From contig NC_079147.1 in the NCBI RefSeq assembly GCF_945859685.1, positions 306,278,485-306,342,484 on the forward strand: a stretch of DNA of 64,000 nt. Reading direction: 5' to 3'. Shown piece by piece: positions 14,001 to 23,900 of the stretch. Both the position numbers and the translations under genes were made by a program. The number at the start of each line of letters is the position of its first letter. Within the stretch, counting starts at the first letter, position 1. Source of the DNA: Eupeodes corollae. Lineage: Eukaryota > Arthropoda > Insecta > Diptera > Syrphidae. Under the pieces are notes generated by a model. That model ran no database searches. It was not told the DNA's origin and worked only from the letters and a program-made list of their open reading frames with translations.

Positions 14001-14669
14001 TGGTTATATTGTTTTCTGTGGTTCTCGAAAAGTAAACGGTGGAACTGGTCTGCGAATTTTAGTCCAATCAACAAGACATCCATCGTATGTTGAGGATCGC
14101 ATTGAAAACTTTATTGAAGACATTGTGGTAAGATATTCAAAACATTTTATGTCTGCAAAACAAAATTCCAATATTTTTGTGTAGAAAAAAGTTGAAGAGA
14201 TGCCTGCTGATGAATTCGAAAACCACAAAGAAGCACTTGCCAACAAGAAATTAGAGAAAGCCAAGAGTTTTTGGGTGCAGTTTTCGCAACTCTTCAATGA
14301 AATCACTCTCAGTCAGTATCATTTTGATAGATCCGAAACTGAAGTGGCTATCTTACGAAAACTCACAAAGGAAGAATTAATGGAATATATGAAAGTAAGT
14401 CAACTAAAAATGTATTCGAGATGTGAAATTTTAAAATATTTCTGTTTTGATAGGCTCACATTAGCCGCGATGGTCCAGAACGCCATGTTCTCTCAGTGCA
14501 CATCGTTTCGACGCAATTTGACAAAGAGGCTGACGCTGCAGACTTAACCAATATGGAGCGTCATACTAAATTAAACGATTTATCAGCATTCAAATCAAGC
14601 AAAGAATTATATCCAGTAGCTAGGCCGTATTTGGATATTAGATCCAAGGGTGCTAGAAGCAAGTTGTAA
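1669..14669 (+). CDS. Ide: Insulin-degrading enzyme (M16A zinc metalloprotease)
   Basis: Sixteen coding exons join in frame to 984 aa: 1669-1733, 1925-2056, 11125-11395, 11464-11692, 11756-11958, 12017-12102, 12163-12277, 12336-12473, 12535-12741, 12802-13152, 13209-13440, 13507-13713, 13775-13932, 13993-14127, 14185-14394, 14454-14669. All introns are GT-AG. The product matches fly IDE along its length (about 990 aa in Drosophila). The inverted zinc motif HFCEH lies at residues 79-83, with the third zinc ligand probably Glu160 in NSEYEKN. The LRTKEQLGYIVF segment of the C-terminal half, with the conserved Arg and Tyr of the substrate site, is split between exons 13 and 14. The family cleaves insulin and other short amyloid-prone peptides. 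The C-terminus SKL is a canonical peroxisomal PTS1. The start is the first ATG in the exon. The exon is open upstream to its acceptor (1575) but has no Met there. Intron 2 is 9.07 kb; the others are 55-195 bp. AATAAA is at 14746-14751. Confidence 0.96.
2057..2439. other. Ide intron 2, first part; nothing recognised
   Basis: Starts with the GTAAGTT donor of Ide exon 2. I see no coding potential and no clear repeat match within the window. Confidence 0.4.
2440..3802 (+). pseudogene. Non-LTR retrotransposon relic, RT thumb to 3' end
   Basis: Broken reading frames at 2606-2815, 2818-3078, 3008-3421 and 3503-3802 together read as the C-terminal half of a LINE ORF2. They show a KYLDITVTNNLNMDKHLKEK-type block (written DYKYLDITV at 2766-2793), then RAILGYGAQVWGD (RT thumb), KVLGLPSVTPNYVLNLE, and a terminal CNSNEE...HFVGTCP zinc-finger remnant whose first Cys is degenerate. 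The catalytic RT core is missing, so this is a 5'-truncated, frameshifted copy. It lies inside Ide intron 2 in the sense orientation. A related copy starts about 430 bp downstream. Confidence 0.75.
4228..4760 (+). pseudogene. Second relic of the same LINE family
   Basis: Short broken frames read WYREWQDLA, then a Cys-His finger CNMCNLSKREGTVHFLGKCP (CX2C...HX4C), then ILREIRR. The same HFxGxCPILRxIRR ending is seen in the relic ending at 3802, so both derive from one family, and this finger keeps all four ligands. There are stops in the frame at about 4309 and 4532. This is a relic, not a gene. Confidence 0.65.
4761..5292. other. Ide intron 2, no recognised content
   Basis: AT-rich spacer between the LINE relics and the family A repeat. 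No ORF with recognisable content. Confidence 0.35.
5293..7070 (+). repeat. Family A repeat, copy 1 (with internal tandem array)
   Basis: Begins AACTTCCCATAGGAAGTT and ends near GGGATGGAAAGTTATCAG (about 7033-7050). The first ten bases and the segment ATGGAAAGTT near the end are an imperfect inverted pair, suggesting a short terminal inverted repeat. The left 250 bp (through GTCCCTAGAGTCGAAATAAAAG and a GTACGTACG-rich stretch) recurs at 17585 and, diverged, at 45058. The middle is a tandem array, annotated separately. No coding capacity. The class is unknown; a non-autonomous DNA element is one possibility. Confidence 0.6.
5780..6990 (+). repeat. ~174-bp degenerate tandem array (about 7 units)
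   Basis: The marker CAAATATCTTTTC (with variants) falls at about 5953, 6127, 6301, 6475, 6651 and 6824, spacings of 174, 174, 174, 176 and 173. Each unit also carries AAATATTGTTTTCAACATTC, a GAATTGACAGTTTTTT block and AAAGTTGGTAAAAATTGA. Copies are diverged, so the array is old. A shorter, deleted version occurs in the family A copy at 17990-18560. Confidence 0.8.
7071..7499. other. Ide intron 2, no recognised content
   Basis: AT-rich sequence with no supported gene. The 79-codon minus-strand ORF here has no recognisable feature. Confidence 0.35.
7500..8295 (+). pseudogene. Tc1/mariner-superfamily transposase relic
   Basis: Starts at AAAGGGTGATTTTCTAG, typical of the terminal repeat of an insect Tc1/mariner lineage. 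The N-terminus LTNEQRLQIIEFYYQNACSV (about 7618-7677) is followed by a deletion. Next come the first catalytic region (FSDEAHF at 7719-7739) and the second (QQDGATCHKA, broken by frameshifts, 7914-7938). Then NWPPRSGNLTPFDYFLWGY lies at 8009-8065, and the C-terminus ends IIFKH at 8247. Several frameshifts and a missing DNA-binding segment make it inactive. A related fragment lies at 48540-48851 on the minus strand. Confidence 0.8.
8400..10330 (+). pseudogene. Jockey-like LINE ORF2 relic
   Basis: Fragmented frames in order: pre-RT region (8435-8665), RT fingers (KKSSGIHTF, about 8929), RT with the FxxDLEKAVDSLWH palm remnant (about 9321-9359), the thumb-proximal GPLLFNIFLHDFP, the intact catalytic motif YADDSIVF at 9547-9570, WRLKSNPRKCGLLAF, and the C-terminal KHLGVNFQNRF and RPILTYG blocks. 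It ends near TPWNYRG at 10310. Stops and frameshifts throughout. The class is inferred from the NIFLHDFP/YADD context. It sits sense in Ide intron 2. Confidence 0.75.
10331..11124. other. 3' part of Ide intron 2, nothing recognised
   Basis: No ORF or repeat that I can place. It ends with the polypyrimidine tract and the AG at 11123-11124 that precedes the zinc-site exon of Ide. Confidence 0.4.
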
Positions 14670-14917
14670 ATTAAATATATAGTTTTTTTTTTAAACTGTT
14701 TATGGTTTTTATGATCAGTTTTGTTTTGTTTTTCTTTTTTTAACAAATAAAATTAAACAATAATTAAAGTTGCATTATTTAGGAAAATTTTTAACAGCAT
14801 GTATTAAATGAAAAGTTTGTAGTACACTTTTTTTGCATATATAACTAAAATATCAGTACCTACAAAATTCATAGTTTTATCTTCTTCATTTTAAAAAACA
14901 AAAATAGAAATAAAAAA
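14670..14917. terminator. Convergent 3' ends of Ide and the MATH gene
   Basis: 248 bp separate the stop codons of two genes that face each other. The Ide polyadenylation signal AATAAA is at 14746-14751, 77 bp after its stop. I find no perfect AATAAA on the minus strand for the MATH gene in this interval. Confidence 0.6.
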
Positions 14918-17900
14918 TCATAAATATAGAGATATTTGAATGAGTAATGAATTATTCTTTGAATACGTTGGAGATATTAGAGCACTCATTGGAATTGGGA
15001 ACCCACTATCTAATGTACTGAATTCTTGAGATTCTAAATCATTTGAACCGTTATTCTGAAACAAAGTTAAATCAAATTTAAATTAGTGTTTTAAATTAAA
15101 TGTTTAAGGCATTTATAACTTACCTGATCTAAAATTGAGATCTTATAATTGAATAGTACTTTTTCGTCAATATGCTTAAATATACCTCCTGTGTCCAGGA
15201 CTATGTTGTTCATGAACTTATCACGATTCTCAAAAACTGCATAAACAAGATGAAGATACAGAAAATCTCGACGAAGGTGATTGAAAGATGCCTTGATTCG
15301 AAGTGGTTTTCCTAAAAGTTTAAATTTAGTTAAAATTTCAAAGGACTTCGAAAATAATTTCAAGTGCCCACTGTGGCGTATGCGTAACTTTTATATGACT
15401 AATTTGTATGTTACTTCTTAAAAACTTACCTTTTATTGAAAAAACTGGACTTTCAACTCTGCCACTTGAACCATTTATGTGTTGTGTAAAATTCTCAAGC
15501 TTCCAAAAATAAGAAAACGATTTCTCTTTAAATGGATGATTTTTTGTAGTTAATGATTTTAAATTAGGTTTAGATTTCTTTGGGGAAATTGTTGTCTCTT
15601 CTAATGCCGGTGAAACTGTTGTCTGTAGTTCTGGAATTGTGATTGGAGATTTCGTAGTGTGTACAAATTCTTGAGTGGAAACTGATGGTTTTGTTTTGAT
15701 TGGAATATCATTGATGTTTCTACTTCGAATATCTCTAAGAAGTAATTTAATTTCTTGTAGTTCTTTGTATAATTTTGTCTCCAAATTGTGAAGAGCTAAG
15801 TTCATTTCAACTGTAATAAAGGAATGTTGAATGTCATGTTAATCTATGACTATTTTCTCAATCATATATTTACCGGATCCACAAACTCCTTGAAGGGTTT
15901 TTGTTGTAATTGCTTCAGCACTTGCTCGCACTTCACCTGCTGTAACTGTGCAAACAGCTTTTTGTATCTCATGAGGATCATCTGGGTTTGTTGAATTATC
16001 TTAGGGACATAGAAATAGTTAAGATTAGAAAGGTAAATGACAAAGGGAGTTTTTGACTAATGTTTTGATCATTTATTTTTCATATTTTGAGTTGTTATTG
16101 CATATGCACATAATGAGCTTTACTTACTCGTACCAGGTTTTATACCTTTGTTTGGTGAAAGTGGTTCTAGCAAATATGTTTACGAACTATCTTACTCTTG
16201 AATTTTGACGTCAGTTTAAAAAAAGTATTTCGTTATAATTTATAAGGCTTTACACAATCTAATCGTGTCGTTAAAGTGCTGAGGGACACAGTCATCATTA
16301 GATTAACAAACGACACTGACAATGGCCTCAACATTGAACGCTTACACTCTTACAATTAATCTGCCTCCACAGTAAAATCCTTGAACCGGCTTTATAAAAA
16401 AAAATGTAAACAAAACAAAACACAAGAGGAAGTCATACGTACAGGGTTTTCCAATAAGATGTTTTATTTCGATTTAAAAAAAATAGGATTTTTTTCATTT
16501 TTTAGTAGAAATCAATGTATGTTAATTTTACTGTAAAGTTGAAGGTTTAACATTAGCCATATAAATGATATCAGCTAAACTGCCGCCTCGGCTACGGTTG
16601 TAGCCCCATATCATTTTTTTTTAATTTTCCATAGTACATATGTCCAAATCGCAAATTTGGGGCTGTATATCGTCAATAACTTGACATATTACAACTTTAA
16701 CGTGTTGAATCGATTGTGGAGCGATGCAATATGCCTTATCGTTCACGCAACCCAAAAAAATCAAAAGATTGAAAAGTTTTCATGTGGTATTGTAATTTTG
16801 TTGTTGTGCCATTTCTGTAGTTAATTTTGACAATTTCAGCGCAATGTTGAAGAGGGTATTGTCCAATTTTAAGTAATGACAAAGAATTTACTTGTGAAGT
16901 GTCAAAAGTTACAACTGTCCAAACATCGGGCTATTCAAAACGAAGCCTATTGTTGGATACCCCTATAATGTACAATGTACGAGTATCAGAACACACACCT
17001 ACCAGACACTGTTTAGTGGGGATTGGGATACTTTCAGTGGGGTTTATTTAATAATAAGGCTTATTCATTTTCTAGCTTGATATATTTAACAATTTGTTTG
17101 CAATTGTTAATTTTATATACTTAATATGTTCCTTCTTTGTATGTCTTTATATGGATTCTTAATTAGAGAGTTTAAACCGGTCATGTTTTACAGTCATGCA
17201 TTTAATAATATTCAAAACAAACGATTTCAACAAGAAAGTTAAAGAAATTTATAGCGAAATATCAAAAACAGAAAAAGAGAGAGATGTGCCATAACACAGA
17301 AGATATAAATTGAACAACAAAAGTTAGGAACGAGGGGTCTATTTATCTTAATTTCTTAATCAATTGTCTTATAAATTATTGTTAGTCAAATATAATAAAC
17401 CAGATCTAAAATTATGTTTTAGTTTTTCAAAGATTTTCCGGTCTGATTCTAAATCCGGTACATGTATATGTACAACTTTTTATTGGACGTGTTCAAGATG
17501 TAAGATTTTAAAAAAATAAGAGTTTTCGACCTCTAGTCATGACCCGGCCAAAAAGTGGCAAAGCCGAGAAATTCACTCTTTTTTAACTTCCCATAAATCT
17601 CAAAATGGTTCGACTAGGAAGAAGCAATTCTCTAGATTCATGTAGTGTCACAACTGACCTTTTCTTTTGGCCTAAGTGTGTGGGTTCTGTTGCAAGATCC
17701 TCGGAGTCGAAATAAAAGATTTTTAGAAAGATGTATGCACGTTCGCGACGTTTTTTCCTTCGACCATAGATCAAGAACCAGAAGAGATATCGACTTCAAA
17801 TAAATTTTGTCATACAGATAATAATGCAGAAAGGGCTCTCAAGAAAATTGCGTGGTTGTATTTTTTTTTACCATAGCAGTTTAAAAAAAAGGTGAACATT

Positions 17901-20900
17901 TTGGTTAACTCTAGAATTAAATTTTGTATTATATATTGTAACGTGATACCAAACCAGTATATTTTTGGAAAAAAAATTGAATAATGACTCAAATACCTTT
18001 TCAAAAATTTGAGATTTGGCTTCCAACTTATTTTAACTTATAAGAAATATTGTTTTTAACATTCAAATTTAAAATAATACTTAACAAAAGTTGGTAAAAA
18101 TAGATTTGCGACACAAATATCTTTTCCAAAATTTGAGATTTTGGATTGTAACTAATTTTAACTTATAAGAAATATTGTTTTTAACATTCGGAAAACTTGT
18201 GAGAAAAATAGAATTGACACTTTTTTTTACAAAAAATAAAAACCTTAACATAAAAATTAATAAAAGCTGTTTAAAATTGAATTTCGACTGAATATCTTTT
18301 CCAGGCTTTATGATATTGGTTTCAAAATAGTTTTTTTATTATGGAATATTGTTTTCAACAAAATCCTAAAAAAAAAAAACAATGCTAAAACTTAGTAAAA
18401 TTTTACTTTCGACTCAAATATATTTTCAAAAATTAAAAATATTATTATATTTATTTTATCTCACAGAAAATATTGTTTTCGACGTTCAGTACCTTTTTAT
18501 AAAAATACACCGGTCAGTTTTTTTCATACAAAATTTAAATCTACAGATAATAGTACGCAAATTTGGTAAAAACTGATGTTCGGTTCTTGATATCTCTCAA
18601 ATTAATTTCATTCATCCAATTTGCAAAAATTTTTTAAAAAAATGCTGTAAATTGGTAAAAAATTTCGACTAAAAATCTATTTAGCAAAACTAGATTTTTA
18701 AACTAAACTATTTCTTTATATGAAAAATATTATTGGTAATTTAAAAATTTTTAAGAATAATTCAACTGACAACTTTTTTAACCAAACACACAAATTTTGG
18801 TAAATCAATAGGGCATTCAAGGCATTCTGATTGGCTTAGTGCAACTACAAAATAAGTTAAAATTTCCCTACAAAATTTCGGCTACAAAGTTAGTGAACAC
18901 TGATTTTGACTTTTCACAATCAGCTGCAAAGGACACAAGAATTCAAAGTATCTGATTGGCCAGCTGCCAACAAATTGCTTTCCAATTAAGGCAACTTTAT
19001 TGGGAATTTGAATACAAAGTTTATCAAAAAAAAATCTCCCTTACTATCAAGTCAAGTCTATTTCTGTCAACATGACAGTTGATCACGTTTTTTTCATTTA
19101 AGTGAAAGCTTAACTTTATTACTCTTTGATTTATTTATTATCTGCACCATTCCTTTTAATAGTTTGTTTAAAGGCTTCATTGTCATATTGGAAAAGGAAT
19201 AGCTAATATTTCTTTACAACTCAAAATACAAGTCGTGATGGGCACGTATTGTAATCTTATGATTCATAAATGAATTAATAAAAAGATAAAGAATTGTCTT
19301 TTGTGTATTAAAAATGAACTTTATTCTATCAGATCCTAATTGGGAATGATGGCAGACATAGTTTTGGGAATGATGGCAGACATAGTTTTGGGAATGTAAG
19401 AATGAAGGAATAGATGTAAAAGAGGAAGATAGTTTAAAAGGAATGAGATCTGTGTTTGACTTAGGGTGCAAACGGAAAGATCACGATGTATCTGTTAGAT
19501 GTCGTCTCACACGTATCTTGTCTAAGGAGTGTTTTGTAGACAATAATATTCTGGGTAGTCTTTGCACGATCAACTAAAGATAGAAGTTAGTGAAGTAAGA
19601 TTCTGAGTTTGAAGCTTATGACACTTGACCAACTATCTAGTTGCCTTGGTCAAAATTTATGTGCAAATTAGTCACTTATGTTGTCGAAACCTGCGCGTTC
19701 ACAAAGCTAGTTAAATTTTGACACTAAAGCTTCATGAATGCGTCCAATTTCTATCATGGCACCGTCAAAACATCCAGCTACATAAGAAAAATCCTCCTTG
19801 AGAAAAAAAAAATGCCAGGCTATGTCTGAACAATTTTGTGCAGAGCAGATGGTGTTAGAGAGAAATTTATGATTTGCCGATGAGCCCAATAGCAGGATTC
19901 ATTCCCAGCCCAATGTAGTGTACGCAAAACCTGTATTAAGGGACTTAAAAACATATTCCTTTGGGTATTGAATTTCAGTTTATTTCCAATTTAAGGCAAC
20001 ATCAACTCGATGGTACTTTTCGTTAATCGAAAACTCTTTTGTCGAAAAATAATTTCCGATCTTGAAGTTAGTTCTTCGTTTAACTTCTATTTGGTCACTA
20101 TTTTTAACTTCTTCGTTTTCAAAATATTTTTCAAATCTATTCTTTTTTTACAACAGTTTAAAAAAAAAACGTTTTTTTCTATAAACTGTTAAATTCTATT
20201 GAAGGATGGCTAAGATGTCGATGGATAAATCAACGCGTTAACCCTAAAATTCAAAATGCATGTTCTTTTTTAAATTCGTCAAAATAAAAACAAAATAGAC
20301 CATTTCCATTGTATTCTTAACTAATATTTACTGGTGAACCAAAAAGAAAAAATACTTGCAAAATAACAAAACTTTTCACTTTTCAGAAAAAAACTTTCCG
20401 TTTGGTGAAACACATTTTGCAAAGAAAAAAACTTTTCAACTCAATATTTTGCGATTGTTATAAATAAATTTTGTGACGCAACAGTCCGATCAGAACTAGG
20501 GTCTAGTGTCTTACAACTCTCAACCATTCCTGTGTGAGTACTGTTGTCAGAGTTGGAAGGGACCTAAAGTTTTAAGCCGAAAGCGAACGGCTAATTTGAA
20601 AAAGCACTTTTCATGACAAGAATTACTCTTGGAGAATTTATCAATTCCTCGCAAGAGGCAGTGCCCATGAAAACTTTTTTTTATTTAGGTGACACAGGCA
20701 GGGATTGAACCCAAGACCTCTGGTATTACAGCACTACAAACTTTTTTTAAATTAATTTTAACTAATTCATTCTTAAGCCTATCTTAAAGCTAGACAAACA
20801 TTAATAAAACTAGACTAGTTAACCATAACTTACAAATAGCTTACTGGTCTTACACGGACACTCTGAGTTTAACTTTCATACTTAATACTAATGTCTTCGG

Positions 20901-23900
20901 CCCTAAGATCTATTTTACTGTAATTCCATTTTTAAATTTTTGTATTTATTAGAATTTTAAAAAATTACTTAAAAACTACCTAAAATTAGGTCCTTAATAT
21001 ATAAACTAACTTAAACTAGCTTTTTCACCTATAAACTACTTAAAACTAAAATAATTGTTTTAATCTTTTTTTTCTATTCTACTTAAAACTAAACCCAAAA
21101 ACTATAAAACAAGTATGTAAGCCGGCCAAGGCTTAAAACCCCATCCTGACTAACCACTATCAACTGCCGATTGAAGCCACCAAAACTGGTTCTCCTGCTT
21201 CACCCTATCAGTCCGGTCCCGATCGGACACAGCCTACTGAACCGAAGGAGCTCTGTACAGGAGTACAGGAGTCGCCTATCCACGGTTCTTCGTCTGACGT
21301 TGTAGATTAGCGGAACTTCCAATCTATCCTGCATCGGACCGCATCTATCTAAAAAGAGGAATGCCTTTGGTGGAATGAAGCCGCTCAAGCGGCACTTTCA
21401 AAATACTCGTCGTTCGGATAGAACGCCCAGAAAATTAAACGTAGGCCGAAGACATAGCTCTTGTAATGTTACCTCGAACGAGTTTTATGATTCGAGCACC
21501 GTTGTATTAGGACCTGGTTGGAATGGTAGAGCGCGTTAGAAGATTCGGCTGTTCGATATAAGCTGGTATAGCGCCGTAAACACTGCCGCTCGAACACCCG
21601 AAACTTCTCCATCAGGGAAGGGGCAACGTTGAACCGCACAGGACAACCATATACAGTTGTGTTCATAAAAAAAGCAGTGCTGGTCACATTTTATAAGATT
21701 GTCAATTATTTAAATAACGAAAATTCTTACAAAAAAAATTACCATCTTACTTGCATCTAACGGTTTTTCATTTTCATATTAGAGACTTTTAGCTTGAAGT
21801 TATACCCTACTTTTCCCGATGACCACTCATTATTTCAAACTCTCGGGATATAGAGTGTTTATAAGAACAGCAGTGCTTTTGATTTTATAATTAAAAGTGT
21901 TAAAAATTCAATTTTTTTATTTTTCTTCAAGTGAATATTTTACTGTATACAGTTTTAAGTATTTGTAACATACTAACATATAAAAAATTAATAAATCTTT
22001 GCTCAAACATAAACAACGGGACGGTCGGGACACTGCACCGAAGAAATTCGAAAACTTATTCGAAAACTGCGTTTGGAGGAAAAAACCTACCAAAATATTC
22101 AAAGCAGTTAGTAATGTCTTAAAATGACAAAATAAACCGAAAACACGAGGCCCAAAAAGGATGGCTACCGAAAGAACTGACAGAAAAATTGTTCAGTTAG
22201 CAAAACAGAACCCTTCTATAAGCTCTAGGAAAATAAGAAATGGACTTCAACTGTCTGTTAGCGCTGTCACAATACGAAGACGTCTTTTATAAGTGAAGTT
22301 ACCAGCCACGCAAGGTATCATTCTTGACGAAAAGGCATGTGGCAAAGAGAATGTAGTTTGTTAAAGCGCATAGAGATTGGGCAAAAGAAAAATGGAGGAA
22401 TGTTCTGTTTAGTGATGAAAGCAAAGTTGTCCTTTTTGGGTCCAAGGGTCGTCGAGAATATGTGAGAAGACCCCTAAATGCAGCATACAGTGAAGCATGG
22501 TGGAGGAAAAATTATGATATGGACTTGCTTTTCATATTACGCGGTCGGTCCTATTTATCCTATGGGGGATATGGGGGAGTATGTGAAAATTCTCGAGGAG
22601 GTTATGTTACCCTATGCTGAAGAGGAAATGCTTTTGGGTTGGGTATACCAACAAAACTATGACCCAAAGCATACGTCAAAAAAAGGCAAAATCATGGCTT
22701 GCGCAGAAAAAATTATCCGTTATGGAGTGGCCCGCTTAATCCCCCGACATTAACTCCATCGCAAATTTGTGGGGGGATGTTAAGAACGCAGTTCATAAAG
22801 CACAACCCAAGAATTAGAAAGAATTGTGGGAAGAAGTGCGTGATTCATGGAACGCAATACCAGTCGAGAATTGTCAGGTTTTAGTGGACTCGTAGATGCG
22901 AATGGTTATGCAACAAAGTACTAATTGTATGCTAACATTATTTGTATACTTTCATATAACTTATTACAGTTTTTCTTACTTATTATGTAATAGATCTAGT
23001 ACTTTGTCATGCACTGCTATTTTTATGAACAGCCATATATTTATAAAACGGTTTTTACTGTGACAAAGCTAACGGTAAAAAATCGATAATACTTATTTTC
23101 TGTTATTATGAATAAAATATTTTAGTTTGTTATTAGAAGTTTAATGAAATATATTATAACGTTAATATTGAAGGCCTTTTTGTTTAATTTGGAGAGCACT
23201 GCTATTTTCATGAGCACAACTGTACAATCATCGGCCGTATGAAGGCCATGTAGCAAATAACCTTCACTCTGGGGTTAAGCTAACTGCTGTAAAATAACCG
23301 TATCGTCAAAGTGAAGGCTCCTCTGGCCCTGTCTGGCGAAATATAAACACTGATCTGACTAGATACCGAGATAATTCACTACACTTTTGCTCGTTAATCA
23401 CTGCCTGTGAATATGCACGAATCCCTTCTGGCCCCAGGCAACGGGGTCCGAACAGAATTGTCTCCGACTTTTGCACATTCCGCTGAATCTTGTCGAAATC
23501 ACGCTGCAAGAGAACTCTAATAACCTCAACCTTTCTAGCCGTTCTGTACGGAATTAGATCGGTTGCATACGCTCTAGTTTAGACCCCCTACCAGATCCCT
23601 GCCGTAAATGCTGAAGAGAATCGGCGAATTAAATCAACCAGAACAGCACCTGTGCATTGTTGTTTTGAATTATTCCATTGGATATCATAAATGAGTTTAG
23701 ACGTAGCATGAATTGTGTCATGACCCTCCTTGATACCGAACTGTTTATCCGGAAGCCCACTTCGTCAGAGCCCTATTGATGATCTTCTCGAAAACTTTGC
23801 TGATGCTCGGAGGAAGATTTATCGACCGAAGATTTGCCGTTTTAGAGTTGTCCTTTCCCTATTTTGGGAGCAGTCCAACGTACTAACTATATCATGCCAC

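Larger units (their letters stand above)
21130..23866 (-). pseudogene. Minus-strand LINE relic split by a Tc1 element
   Basis: On the minus strand, 23800-23700 reads KVFEKIINRALTKW (RT fingers). 23509-23306 reads KIQRNVQKSETILFG and, further on, a block ending near FIRPM at 23235. After removing the Tc1 element (21654-23222) this continues YGCPVRFNVAPSLMEKFRVF at 21653-21588, the RT thumb and downstream region typical of I-like LINEs. Frames are broken and the catalytic YxDD box is not visible. The clade is inferred. Confidence 0.6.

Noticed and set aside
15338..15429. Continuation of the MATH exon past the donor at 15429
   Set aside because: The open frame beyond GTAAG (LRSNIQISHIKVTHTP) does not match a MATH domain; splicing to 15311 restores it in phase.
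18382..18576. 64-codon ORF in family A copy 2
   Set aside because: AT-rich chance frame in a tandem repeat.
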